Part shown: one piece after another, positions 11,968 through 22,149 of the stretch | Layout of the letters: every line of letters starts with the position of its first letter | How positions within the stretch are numbered: position 1 is the first letter of the stretch | Source of the DNA: Plumapathes pennacea | Lineage: Eukaryota; Cnidaria; Anthozoa; Antipatharia; Myriopathidae | DNA: 64,000 nucleotides | Assembly (NCBI GenBank): GCA_964036295.1 | Contig: OZ038471.1 | Location: 11,860,184-11,924,183, forward strand | Direction of reading: 5' to 3' | The notes under the pieces: generated by a model | The model's input: only the letters and a program-made list of their open reading frames with translations | Database searches by the model: none | What the model was told of the DNA's origin: nothing | Translations under genes and position numbers: made by a program

Positions 11968-12760
11968 TGATGCTTATGCCAGCAAACAAGTGAGAATTTG
12001 GAGTGACAAAAATTTGCTGTAGTCTTTGATGTACATGGAGTAATGCACTGTTTGAAACCATTGAAATTTCATCTATAATTATCAGCTTGAGTTCAGATAA
12101 TGACATTCGCAGTTGTGTTTTCTTTTGGTCTGACACTGGAGGTACACTATCTCCTGTTTCTTTAGGGATTGATAAGGCAGTGTTAATTGTAGTGCCATTG
12201 ATGTTTATAGCTGCAACACCAGTGGGAGCCATTAATAGTACTGTGGGTAGCTCTGGATTTAAAGGAGCATGTTTGAACGTTTTCACTGCAGTGTGGTAAA
12301 GAGTTTTTATTAAGTGGCTTTTTCCTGAACCAGCACCTCCTGTTATGAATAGATATATTGGTTCTACTTTCTCTGGTTTCAAGCTATTAAAATTCTTCAT
12401 TTTAGTTCTGCACCAAGCAAGAACAATATTGTATGCATAGCGTTGCTTCTTGTTCAACGAACGAACAGATTCACGGAGCACATCATCAGATACATCTGAA
12501 GGCTGGTTATATACTGTAAGTGTTGAAGATAGTTGCTGAGGCTGATCAAAATTTGAAGTAAGATCATCAGGTGATTGCTCATATGGCATTGAATTGTTGT
12601 CTTCTGGCTCACACCGGATATCTTCATTTTCTTGATCATTTATACAGTCATATGAGTGAGGTATAGCTCCTGGGTTATTTCTTAAAAACTCTAAAGCCTC
12701 TTCTACAGCTTCAGCATCAGGTTGAAATAATTCTTGATTGTGCTCAACAATGGCTTGCAC
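11936..12760 (-). CDS. Helentron PIF1-type helicase, N-terminal half
   Basis: This 274-residue frame is in the same frame as the Rep segment, after the TAG. It has Walker A GGAGSGKSHL near residue 138, motif Ia (APTGVAA) and Walker B IIIDEISMV, the signature of the PIF1-like SF1B helicase fused to Helitron Rep, which unwinds DNA during rolling-circle transposition. The frame is lost just after FAGISIIAV, where helicase motif III (normally GD-x-QLPP) should follow. The QLPP part is found in the next frame, so a short deletion has shifted the frame. The stop at 11936 is a frameshift artefact. Confidence 0.88.
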   Translation of the reverse strand: MQAIVEHNQELFQPDAEAVEEALEFLRNNPGAIPHSYDCINDQENEDIRCEPEDNNSMPYEQSPDDLTSNFDQPQQLSSTLTVYNQPSDVSDDVLRESVRSLNKKQRYAYNIVLAWCRTKMKNFNSLKPEKVEPIYLFITGGAGSGKSHLIKTLYHTAVKTFKHAPLNPELPTVLLMAPTGVAAININGTTINTALSIPKETGDSVPPVSDQKKTQLRMSLSELKLIIIDEISMVSNSALLHVHQRLQQIFVTPNSHLFAGISIIAVVPTPTNT

Positions 12761-12823
12761 ATCAGGCTCATAAAACTTTGAGATGTATGTTTGCTCTGTG
12801 CCAAGCAGATCAGTTTCTTCTCG

Positions 12824-14263
12824 CTATAAAAAATAGAGCATAAGTAGATGATGGAAATATTTTTCAGGTTCTTTTCTCTTGCTTGGAGTATGAAACCGTA
12901 TAACAGCCTTGACTTTTCTGCATTTCATAACTTCATTAGTAATTAGCAGTTTTATTTTATTAGGAAGTAGCTCAAAGTCTGTGCTATCAATAGAAGACTG
13001 TGTGTGCTGTGATTCAATTACATCATCAGTTAGGACATCTGGTTGAGCATTATTTGTTTCATTATGTTCACTGTAATAATCTTTGTAGTAATGTGCTGCA
13101 AACTCAGCTAAACATAGTCGATCAACAGCAATAATTGTTTTTGGCCGATAGGTGTAACGTTCAATAATATTAGATTTAAAAATATCTGTACTGTCTTCAT
13201 CTAATGCATCAAGCTCATCTTGGTTTTTTGTTACACGCAACCTGTTTTCTGGTAAGTTTGTGCTAACAAAAATTGTTGCAGGAAATATTTTTCTCAACCA
13301 AAGTTCAGGCATGCATCTGTAGACACATTCTTGTGAACTAACTTCTCTAGTAGACAGAAAAGCAGCACCTATTTTTCTCAAGCTTTCTTTAACAGTCAAA
13401 TTTGAATTCCTTGCTTCTTTCGCTGCATTTGTGATAGCCTGTGAACATTCAGTTTCATCTTTTGAAAAATAGGAACAAACATATGTTAAACACTTGTAGT
13501 GGTTAAAAACAGGTTGTAAGTCAACATTTGCTGCAAAACCTTTTACTCCTGCTACAAAATAATTGTTAATGAAGCAACTGTCTACTGGTCTTTTGAGATG
13601 CAACTCATAATAAGAATTGGTAGAAATTGATAATGCCCACTCGTAATCTTTTTCAGAGATACCTGTTAAGTTCAAAACTTGTTTTTGAGTAAGGTTAGGA
13701 TCATAATCTGATTTACTTTGGTCCAAGACCTCATTAATTTTCTTTTTGACAGAAGTTAGAATTGCACTTTGCTTAGAGAGGACTTCAGCTTTTGCAACTT
13801 CAGTAAGGTCATCTGACAAAGGTTCTGCTACAACTGTTTTTTCTGTGAAAAACTGACCAAAATTAAATCTGCATGGAATATTTCTATATTTTCTACATGT
13901 TTTAGAGTGAGTATGTTTTTGATAAGTTTTAACTAATTCATACAAGTCTGGATCATTCTCTTTGTTTGGAAGGCAACCTTGTACATGCTTGTCTAGATAT
14001 TCTATATATTCCTCTTTGGTGTCATGTGTTAGTTTTGGACAATCTGAAGTCCATATCAATGCATGTAAGTGTGGAGACCCCCTCATTTGGAACTCAATTC
14101 GAAGAGCATAGTAGATTATCTTCCCTATGGGGTTGGCTCTGTTAAGCAAGACTTCCTTAAAAAATGTTTCAACTCTGTACTGGAAGTGTTTTGCTACAAC
14201 AACAGGATTAAGATTCAGCATAGAACATCTTTCATTGTATGACAAAGCTTGGACTGACTTCAT
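12824..14263 (-). CDS. Helentron Rep (HUH endonuclease) segment
   Basis: This 479-residue frame continues the Rep protein after a one-base frameshift in the overlap 14232-14263. The HUH motif reads GSPHLHALIW at about residues 60-69; the two His would bind the metal of the rolling-circle nicking reaction. The tyrosine motif region reads YKCLTYVCSYFSK, equivalent to the Y-x3-Y plus Lys pattern of Helitron Rep, although the first usual Lys is Ser here. The frame ends at TAG (12824-12826) in ...LMLYFL*REETDLLG. Related proteins have a Trp there, so TAG probably arose from TGG, and the frame continues unbroken beyond it. The copy is therefore disabled by a single nonsense change between Rep and helicase. 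Confidence 0.88.
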   Translation of the reverse strand: MKSVQALSYNERCSMLNLNPVVVAKHFQYRVETFFKEVLLNRANPIGKIIYYALRIEFQMRGSPHLHALIWTSDCPKLTHDTKEEYIEYLDKHVQGCLPNKENDPDLYELVKTYQKHTHSKTCRKYRNIPCRFNFGQFFTEKTVVAEPLSDDLTEVAKAEVLSKQSAILTSVKKKINEVLDQSKSDYDPNLTQKQVLNLTGISEKDYEWALSISTNSYYELHLKRPVDSCFINNYFVAGVKGFAANVDLQPVFNHYKCLTYVCSYFSKDETECSQAITNAAKEARNSNLTVKESLRKIGAAFLSTREVSSQECVYRCMPELWLRKIFPATIFVSTNLPENRLRVTKNQDELDALDEDSTDIFKSNIIERYTYRPKTIIAVDRLCLAEFAAHYYKDYYSEHNETNNAQPDVLTDDVIESQHTQSSIDSTDFELLPNKIKLLITNEVMKCRKVKAVIRFHTPSKRKEPEKYFHHLLMLYFL

Positions 14264-17200
14264 CAGTCAGATTTTGTCCTTTTGTCCTTGCAATAATTTG
14301 AAATAGTTCAGGCCATCTAAGATCAGCGCATGATAATGTCATGAACCATGTTGGAATTCCCAGCTGACGAACCATACCTACAACTTCATACATAAATCTT
14401 TGCCAGTATGGTGGAGAGCCTGGAATTTGCCTCAGAAACAAATATGCTTGATCTTTTGAAATAAGATTTTGTAAGTTTTGGATATTTGATCTCAATTCCG
14501 AGGCTTTCATAGACTGCCCATGGACCTTTTTGAGAGCAATGTTGATACTGTCAGATACTTTCTTTTGCTCCATTACAAATTGTGCATAAAACAGGTACTC
14601 TGGATTTGTTGCAAATCGCCCACTATAATGTAATAACCGTGCATTAAAATATTTCACTGGTGTCAATTTAATTTCCCGTTGAGCTTGATAACCGAACCTC
14701 CCTTTTGGAAATAATATTGGAAATGCCAGTTCTTCACACTGCTTGTCAGTCATTAATGACACAGGATGCTTATTTTCTCCAGGTGCAACATTGTAAACTT
14801 CATTTCCTAATGAAACATTGCTTTCATCTTGCTCCTCCAAAATTACAGGGTAATCCGGAATTACAGACTGTAAACAGGTTTCATTAGTTGGTGCTCTATG
14901 CTCATTCAATGGGTCATCATTTTCCTCTGAGTTGTCATTTATTACATCAATATCATCAGATATTCTATCAGCAGTGGAGCTTTCTTCACCAGGTAAACTT
15001 GAATCCATATCTTCTGATGCATTTTGATCAGCTAGACTTGTCAAATTATTGTCAATATTTTTAATGTCAATTGCTATGTTGGTATACAATGGATTATTCA
15101 TTTTAAGCCAAGTAAGTGCAGCAGAAATTATCTGTGGACGCACAGCTTGAAAATAGACGTGACCTCTAAATTCTAGCTTTCTTTTGAGCTTCAACATTAT
15201 TATACCTGACCTTTCAGGAGGACGGGGTAAAATTCTACAAGTCTGTTCACACTCAACAGGCACATTGCAGATTGCACCTTTAATCTTTCTTTGTTGTCCT
15301 TTAGGCATTACCACAATTTTTTCAAAAATGATACGCTGTGCTATAAGTATTTGTTCAAGTTTTTCTAACAGGGCCAATTCTGGAGGAATTTCATCTAAAT
15401 ACAGTTTGTTTTTAACTGCTTGGCATGGAATTTTTCCTTTCAAAATCTTTGATCGACAGGTTTTACAGATATACTCTTTTTCATCAAATGACTTTTGACC
15501 AGTAAAAACATCTTGCATAGTGTACTCTATTCTCTTCAGTTCTACAACTGACTTTCTATAAAGTATTCGATTGCAGACAGAGCATATAAAGTAAGGGCCA
15601 GCTTTTATTTTGTTTTGAAATTCTGCAAGATGATAGTCTAAATTATCTACCACCTTTTTAGATTTCCTCTTTCTAATTCCTTCTTTTTGTTTGGCACATT
15701 CCATTTCTTTTTCCTTTGGATTCATGCTATCATATTTACTTTTCATACATTCAAGCTTATGTATTTTAGCCGATGGATCCATATTATGATATCTTTGTTT
15801 TATACTGCTGATAAGTGCTCTTTTTTTGTTAGACTCCATAAGCCTGTACTTTTTTGCATATTTAGATAACAAGTCCTGTTTTTCTTTAGGTGCCATTAAA
15901 CTGTATTTCTCAGCCTCTTTAGATAAAAGGTCCTTCTTTAGTTTAGGTTCCATTGATTTGTAGTTTTCAGTTTGTTTAGCCAGAAGGGTCTGTTTTTCTT
16001 CAGGATCCATTGATTTGTATTTCTTAATCATATTATTTATAAAGCATCTTTTTTTAGCAGGTTCCATAATTGCATACTTTTCATTGAATTTTTCTCGTTT
16101 TTGTTTTAGAGCATCCACTCTTTTCGTAGAAGAGATGTGTTTCCTTTTTATTTTCTCCCTTTCTTTTTTTGTCAAACAACATGAGCATAAAACAAACTGT
16201 ATTTCATAGTGCACTTTATCAAATGCAAATTTATCAAGAATTATAGAAAAAATTACGTTTATGAGAGAATCTATATCATCTACTTTCTGAAATAACCGTG
16301 CTGATTCATTCTCATCAAATGCCAGTACAACAAACTTTGTCCTCCTTCTTGCTTGTTGTTGAAAGATACAACTCAGACAGTAAGTTGAAATCCATAACAG
16401 AAAGCCAGTATTATTACTATTGTTATGTAATATAAGTTGATGAAGCTCCTGCTTGCTCAAACTACTGTCCTGGGACAGAACTCCTTGGCTTTTTGTAGTG
16501 AAGACAACACTAACATCAGCACCTGCACATATCTCAACTTTATTTGGCAAATCATTTACAACAAGGTGTTTGTCAACATTTATTTTTGTGTAAAATGCAT
16601 TACCTTTTTCAATTACAGCATCTAATGTATCAGAATTCCAAAAACTGCAAGCCTTAATTACAGAAAAGCAAATGCTATAGAAAGAAATTGCACAGCACTG
16701 CTTACATGTGCAAATAATTGCTTTACTTCTTTGCTGAACAGTTGTAGGTTCTTCACATCTGTGCCTGTTGTGTCTGTCTTCTGTTAGACAAATGTTTACT
16801 CCTTTAATTTCAAATGTAATGGCAGGCAAGTGTACATATAACGTCTGGAAATATTCCAATAAATTGCCAACTGAACGAAGTTCAATTAATACACATTTTC
16901 CTTCAGGATGTCCCATGCCAAAAATATCTCTACTATGAGAATCAAATACTTTGAACCTGTCACCTGGCAAACTAAATATAGCTACAGTACTACAGCCTAT
17001 TGTCAGAATAAAGCAGTTGAAACCCTGTCCGACTAAAGAATTAAAAGCACTATCAAGAGTTGTGCAGTATGCAAAGCCTTCAATAGGAATGCAAGTTCCG
17101 AACAAATTACCCACGTAACTTTCACTGTATTGCACCTCATACTGAGTTTCATATATTGTAACTATTCCAGGTAGATCTGTCAGTAACAAAAAATAGTCAT

Positions 17201-18614
17201 CCGATGATGGCGAAAGAGTGGAATAGAGATTGTTCTCAGCATTCATAATTTCAACTAAATCCTCCGATAAACAAATAAAATTTGTGTGGTTAAATATAAG
17301 AGCTGCTAGAGACATAGTTGCACATTGTCGCCCAGCATTATCTCCAAATATTGCAGCATTACCTTGACTATACGGTGCAATAATCGTTTTGTTTGGATCA
17401 ACAACTGAAGGACCGGGATTTTTTTCTATATCCTTTGACAGAGAAAACGCATTGTACTTGATTCTATGATTTTGATCCCTGAATACGTCTGATCTTGCAA
17501 TGCCTGTTTTTGAACACATTTTAAAATACAAACGTATCTTAGCACCTCGGTTACTTTTGGCAATCTTCTTTTTGAGCTTGTAGCTTTTTCGCAGCGATGG
17601 TTTATTGATCCTAACTTTCTCTTTCCATTTCTGTGGCTTTTTATTGTTTCCATGTTGTTTACATTCACGTTCACGGAACGCATTAGCATTGTGAAGTACG
17701 TAAACTTGGGTATAATCATGAACTTTTGACGACTTTGGCACATTTTTTGAAATATATTCTCGTATTAGTCGCCTGCTTTTTCTACTCTTGTTCAAAATCC
17801 GTGAAAGGTTATTCAAGGGTACGCGGCTCGGCTCACGACTTCGTCTTGGAGGACTTCGGTTTTTTTTCACATAAACATTTGTGGGAATACAATAAAACTG
17901 AGCGAAGCGAGATCTACCAACGGTTACTTTTTCCTCAGCCATTTCCCAATTTTCAAATAATAACGCCAGCTGATCGACTGATTGTTTGACCTTCATGGCA
18001 ACGAGCCAAAATGTCGCAACAACAACATAAATGCACACCAGAGTGAAATTTTGATCCCAAACAAAAGTCAGATTTTCTGACGCTTTACTTGTATCAGCAA
18101 GAATAATACAAAGTAAAAGAATACAAAGTACCTTCAAATTTACCTTCATACTAAACAGTTCCATATAATCCGCTATCAAACGTTTGCCAATAATTAAAGT
18201 TGCTTCGCCATCTTTACACAGCTTCTCGTCTTTGTATCTCGAGCGCCTTCCTTCAGCTTGTTCCTTCAAGTTCTCAAGGTTCTGGATATCAGATTCTTCG
18301 TACATTTCTGTACAGTTGTGCATAGTTATGCAGTTCATTGATATATTCATTGATAAGTTCATTGCATTTGCATTCATTGCTTTCAATATGGCTTTTGAGG
18401 CTGAACGGACCGACCCAAGCCAAAACCGCTCAATGAAATTTAGTGTGGGTCTACCGCAGCCGGCGTATGCGTTTGTAAGTAAGATGAGCGATCCATAAAA
18501 TAATCCACAGAGCCAACTAAGGCAAGCAACACACAAGTCCACCTCCCACATCTTGCTGTCTTCAAAATGGCGAAACTGCTCGCTCGACAAGTCACGTGAT
18601 CGCAACGTCATCAC
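14232..18614 (-). CDS. Helentron ORF: membrane module, 2A motif, Cys protease-like domain, DUF6570-like, Rep N-terminus
   Basis: This is a 1460-residue frame. Residues ~26-50 and ~155-215 contain hydrophobic segments; the second is signal-peptide-like (MKVNLKVLCILLLCIIL) and is followed by a transmembrane-like stretch. A very basic region leads to DIEKNPGP at 395-402, the 2A ribosome-skipping consensus, which would release the first 401 residues as a separate protein. Next comes a protease-like domain: FGDNAGRQC with Cys431, then FDSHS with Asp558-x-His560, the arrangement of herpesvirus tegument-type (C76) deubiquitinases. Residues ~845-980 hold six or seven ~24-residue units (YKSMDPEEKQTLLAKQ-like). 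Paired CxxC motifs follow near 1005 and 1052, then a region resembling DUF6570. From ~1290 (FPILFPKGRFGY) the Helitron Rep N-terminal domain begins, with SCADLRWPELFQ near 1424. The frame then shifts into the next ORF. The start codon is the first ATG; an internal Met may be used instead. Confidence 0.85.
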   Translation of the reverse strand: MMTLRSRDLSSEQFRHFEDSKMWEVDLCVACLSWLCGLFYGSLILLTNAYAGCGRPTLNFIERFWLGSVRSASKAILKAMNANAMNLSMNISMNCITMHNCTEMYEESDIQNLENLKEQAEGRRSRYKDEKLCKDGEATLIIGKRLIADYMELFSMKVNLKVLCILLLCIILADTSKASENLTFVWDQNFTLVCIYVVVATFWLVAMKVKQSVDQLALLFENWEMAEEKVTVGRSRFAQFYCIPTNVYVKKNRSPPRRSREPSRVPLNNLSRILNKSRKSRRLIREYISKNVPKSSKVHDYTQVYVLHNANAFRERECKQHGNNKKPQKWKEKVRINKPSLRKSYKLKKKIAKSNRGAKIRLYFKMCSKTGIARSDVFRDQNHRIKYNAFSLSKDIEKNPGPSVVDPNKTIIAPYSQGNAAIFGDNAGRQCATMSLAALIFNHTNFICLSEDLVEIMNAENNLYSTLSPSSDDYFLLLTDLPGIVTIYETQYEVQYSESYVGNLFGTCIPIEGFAYCTTLDSAFNSLVGQGFNCFILTIGCSTVAIFSLPGDRFKVFDSHSRDIFGMGHPEGKCVLIELRSVGNLLEYFQTLYVHLPAITFEIKGVNICLTEDRHNRHRCEEPTTVQQRSKAIICTCKQCCAISFYSICFSVIKACSFWNSDTLDAVIEKGNAFYTKINVDKHLVVNDLPNKVEICAGADVSVVFTTKSQGVLSQDSSLSKQELHQLILHNNSNNTGFLLWISTYCLSCIFQQQARRRTKFVVLAFDENESARLFQKVDDIDSLINVIFSIILDKFAFDKVHYEIQFVLCSCCLTKKEREKIKRKHISSTKRVDALKQKREKFNEKYAIMEPAKKRCFINNMIKKYKSMDPEEKQTLLAKQTENYKSMEPKLKKDLLSKEAEKYSLMAPKEKQDLLSKYAKKYRLMESNKKRALISSIKQRYHNMDPSAKIHKLECMKSKYDSMNPKEKEMECAKQKEGIRKRKSKKVVDNLDYHLAEFQNKIKAGPYFICSVCNRILYRKSVVELKRIEYTMQDVFTGQKSFDEKEYICKTCRSKILKGKIPCQAVKNKLYLDEIPPELALLEKLEQILIAQRIIFEKIVVMPKGQQRKIKGAICNVPVECEQTCRILPRPPERSGIIMLKLKRKLEFRGHVYFQAVRPQIISAALTWLKMNNPLYTNIAIDIKNIDNNLTSLADQNASEDMDSSLPGEESSTADRISDDIDVINDNSEENDDPLNEHRAPTNETCLQSVIPDYPVILEEQDESNVSLGNEVYNVAPGENKHPVSLMTDKQCEELAFPILFPKGRFGYQAQREIKLTPVKYFNARLLHYSGRFATNPEYLFYAQFVMEQKKVSDSINIALKKVHGQSMKASELRSNIQNLQNLISKDQAYLFLRQIPGSPPYWQRFMYEVVGMVRQLGIPTWFMTLSCADLRWPELFQIIARTKGQNLTDEVSPSFVIQ

Positions 18615-18694
18615 AAATCACATGATAATATCAACCAATCATCGCATGCAGATCTCTAACCCAGAAAACTAAAAAAAATAAAAAAATCGCTGCA

Positions 18695-18726
18695 TTTTAT
18701 AGCTTGTGACGTCACAAGCTATAAAA
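18695..18726. promoter_or_regulatory. 32-bp perfect palindrome with CRE core and outward TATA-like boxes
   Basis: The sequence is a perfect inverted repeat centred on TGACGTCA, the full CRE/ATF site. Its two ends read TATAAAA outward on both strands. On the minus strand the TATA-like box lies about 80 bp before the first ATG of the Helentron ORF at 18614, a suitable promoter position. On the plus strand TATAAAAG faces the convertase exon. It could be a Helentron promoter, part of the element's terminus, or both. Function is inferred from motifs only. Confidence 0.6.
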
Positions 18727-19169
18727 GGCCGCCGGTTCCAGACATAAGTGGCAATGCCAAGCAATGAAAACGCTTTTCATAATGAATGTGAAGCTGGGCT
18801 GCAGATGGCTTACTACCTTTGTACATCAACATCGGTACCTCTTCCGGCTAGAAAAAAAAATACTTTGTCAAACATAACTAAATAAGGACTTAAATATACG
18901 CCGTAGTGCCTTGTTTGTAAAAGGGTATAATGGTTCTATTTTATTAATGCGGGAAATAGCTACGTGTTGTACTTGCTATTATATTGTTTCTTTCGGAAAC
19001 GTGACAAGGGCCCAACGCATATGTACGGTAGCTATGTATTAGTTACTGTAACTGCATACACATTTATTGAAGTACAATGTACATGTGTAGTATACAAACT
19101 ATGGTCAGACACTACCAAGTTCTTAGAAACGTTTGTGTGTTCATCTTTAGCTCTCCCTTTTTATTGCAG
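18727..19169. other. Sequence between Helentron and convertase exon
   Basis: No gene was recognised. It ends in a good polypyrimidine tract and AG (19168-19169) that serves the first recognised convertase exon. Parts near 18740-18860 may belong to the Helentron end. Confidence 0.5.
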
Positions 19170-19298
19170 AATCGCAAGAACGGCTTAACACATAATGTGA
19201 TTCCTGTGTGGAAACAAGATATCACTGGAGAAGGCATTGTAGTTGCTGTTGTAGACAACGGTCTCGACATGAACCACCCGGAACTGAAGGATATTTAT
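19170..19298 (+). CDS. Convertase exon: catalytic Asp
   Basis: Forty-three codons, phase 0 at both ends, between ttattgcag and gtaagt. The exon contains DITGEGIVVAVVDNGLDMNH, in which Asp of VVDNG aligns with the S8 catalytic Asp. Most convertases have DDG here; this one has DNG. It is followed by a 14.9-kb intron filled with repeats and a TIR element. Confidence 0.92.
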
Positions 19299-19501
19299 GT
19301 AAGTTTATGTTTCCGTTGTTACACAGATTTTTTTGTGATAAACAGCGTTGCATATCCAGAGCACGTCATTGCGCCAGGACGCATACTATTCGTTTTGTAA
19401 ACAAACTTTCTTTAAATATTGAAAAATCTAATTTTGTACCTTTCCATCCCCCCAAAAGAAAATTAATGGTAGGTTGAATTAAATATCAGTGATAAACCCT
19501 G

Positions 19502-20645
19502 AAGAGCGGGTTGCTGTAAATATCGACTATAGGTATGCAAAATAGAAAAATCCGATTTTCTCAAACTTTGCCATATTAAAGGCCTTCAGTAACTATTACC
19601 AAAAATATAGGTCCGAGGTTGTTTTGATTCTTTATCTATTTTTGGTGAATTGTTTTTTGTGTTCGCGCGTGGAATTTGGTAAATTCAACACTAAAATACC
19701 AAGTTTTTCGGAAGCTCCCTCACGATGGTAAAGACCGTTTTACAGAAAATTGAGTCCTGCAAAGTAAACAATGTCTCTCTTCTGTTAACTTGTGATGTCA
19801 GATTGCAGTGTTACCGAAGCCTGAATTTTTGGCAGATTTTCAAAATTTATGACCGTGACAGTGATGCCTGACCTTAAAATATAGGTCAAGTTCAAAGCCA
19901 AAAATCGCACTCTGGTAGATCGCTTCGACCACTGAGAATTTACCCCAGGGAAGGACCATCCCTTGAACTAAACATATAGCAAATAAAAAATTGGGGTAAA
20001 TTAAATGGGGGACTTCGGGAACGGTTTGAAGTTGGGTTACGTGACCAAAACAACGCATTCTTTGGTCTTTGACTTTATCGGAAATTAGCGGTCGGACGTT
20101 CCTATATGTTTATAATTTCCGTTTTAAATCACGACAAAACAAATTTCAAGGGTGTTTCAAACCCCTGGAACTACAAATTCGCGTTTGTGTGGATCTACAG
20201 ACGTTTATTTTGAAACTTACCCTAATTTACATTTTCTCATTCTCCATCACAACATAATCGCTTCTGTCCGGTTAAACGTACAAATCGTAAAAAAGTCGAT
20301 CAAATACCAAAAAGCTGGACACTATCTGATACATCTTACCGTAAAAAGCTATTTCCGGCCGGTAAATGCAGCCACTGTTGTCGCAGAAGGTGCAGCTGTC
20401 ATGTCGAATTCGTCCCAGCCGCGGCGTTTAGCGGTTGCAAAGTTAACGATTAACCGAGATCATACAAGAAGAATTTGCTGCACAACTCTCGCATTCATGC
20501 TTTGAAGATCTACAGTTAAATTTGTTAAACAATCATGATGTGAAAGCTTTTTGTAACAAGCTTGTGGTTGTCAATCATAAGGTGGCCACTCCGGATGTGA
20601 TGTCATGGAGAAATGGCGCGAGAGACTGGCAACTCACTGCAGCAA
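19502..20645 (+). repeat. Dispersed ~1.1-kb repeat, left inverted copy
   Basis: It starts near agagcgggttgctgtaaata and ends near cactgcagcaa. The inverted partner is at 30508-32733. Short open frames in both copies (such as the one starting near 20069) are similar only because the DNA is similar, and they are not conserved as proteins. No terminal repeats were recognised. Confidence 0.8.
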
Positions 20646-21778
20646 TGAATTCATTTAAAAAATGTTTTTTTTTCCTTTTCTTCAACTAGACTGCTGACAA
20701 GTTTTCGTTCAATGTACATTTTCGCACGTGTGCAGGCGGCTAGCAGGTTTCTTGTCACCATGTTCTGGTCCCTAGTTTTGCATTGCGCATCTTTAGTGCG
20801 CATAACGCTTTTGAGATGGTGGACATTGAGAACCACTAAAATTTCAAGATCGAAAGTTTTTTACACTCTTTACGCAAATAAGTTTTATTTTTCATTGTTC
20901 CTTGTGGGAGCAGCCACCTTGAAAGTTGAAAGTCGTCCCAGTCCCCTCTCGGAAAGACGTATTTTGAAGTGAATATTCGCCTTTTCCTGACAAATGCGCA
21001 AAAACAAGCACGGTGACCCCTTTTTAATTACACAATTTTAATAAGAACAGTGTCCCCAGTAAAACAGGAAAAAATAGGCAGAAATCTATGAGCAGATTTT
21101 ACGCAATTGAAAGAAATGCTACGGATTGGGCCACTTTTGGTTGAAGACAGCACTTCCCACCGATTTTGTTGTTAAAATAGATTTGGAGCTATTCACATAC
21201 GTTTTTCTGTGACATAGGTGAATAGTCAATAGAATAAAGTTGAGAGTTTGGTGATATTTCAGACTGCATTGAAAATCATCGACCTTATTTCCCAGTATCG
21301 GGGTGCGCACAACAGGCGCTAGAACATCATTCGTCAGCTTCTGCCGTAAAAACGAACACGGCGATCCCTTGTTTTTATTGCATCATTGTGACTCACTTGA
21401 GTTGTTGTACAATCGTGCCAAGTTTCATTACAAATCTATGACAGATTCTTTTTCTAGGGAATCACCTCAAGCAATGCACAGGGTTGTCGCCACACCTACC
21501 ATACGGTGCTTTATTTTGCAGCGGACAGCTTTGGAGACACTCCGCAAATATAATCGTTACCGCAACTATAGAGCCGTTTTCGCATGTCTGTCGAAATTAA
21601 TTGTTTGATTGCTTTGGTTTTGCGTTTGCTACGCTTTCCAATTGGTCCGAACACTGTAGTTTAGCAACATTCTTGGCCAATCAAGGACGAAAGCAAAACC
21701 TGGTTGCAATATTCTCACGCGAGAAAGCAAATGACGATGGCGTGCTCTCGCCCTAATGATTGGTTAGTAAAACCAATC
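20646..21778. other. Intron 1 sequence without a gene
   Basis: No coding or RNA feature is supported. 21610-21720 (gattgctttggttttgcg... ccaattggtcc) is a short dispersed repeat, also found at 28060-28165 and 50811-50960. Confidence 0.5.
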
Positions 21779-22149
21779 AAGCCATTCTAAACTAAAATCA
21801 GTTATTCTATTTTAGATTTTTTCGCTAAATTTCGTGTTTTCTGTAATTTTTAAAATTTCGTTCCGCCGAAATCGAGGAATCTCTTTCATTTAAAATTTTT
21901 ATTTCTCGAAAAATCGATTATTGTTAAAACTTTTGTGCTTGAGAAAAACCACAATGTCGATATTAACTGATCTTCAGCAGAAGTTGCCTGATAATTTTAA
22001 AATTCGAAAGTGATAATTATGAAGGAACTACAAAAGGGTCATTTACCAATCAACAAATTAAACCTGTTTCTGACAGACCATTTATTTGGGAAAAACAACC
22101 ATCTTATATAATATACAAATACAGCGGACACCTATCGGAAAACAGACTT

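Larger units (their letters stand above)
10309..18726 (-). mobile_element. Helentron (Helitron with EEP endonuclease), lightly disabled copy
   Basis: Four consecutive minus-strand reading frames make one Rep/helicase/endonuclease unit. Features in order are membrane segments, a 2A motif, a Cys protease-like domain, tandem basic repeats, zinc ribbon and DUF6570-like region, Helitron-like N domain, HUH Rep, PIF1 helicase and an exonuclease-endonuclease-phosphatase (EEP) domain. A C-terminal EEP domain is the mark of Helentrons rather than classic Helitrons. Three lesions are visible: a frameshift near 14232-14263, an in-frame TAG at 12824-12826, and a frameshift near 11936-11967. The outer boundaries are only approximate. 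The upstream limit is set at the palindrome at 18695-18726, and the 3' terminus past 10309 was not found. Confidence 0.88.

Noticed and set aside
20069-20505. Similar small frames in the 1.1-kb repeat copies (20.1 and 30.8 kb)
   Set aside because: The DNA itself is similar; frames differ by indels and end at different places, so no protein is preserved.
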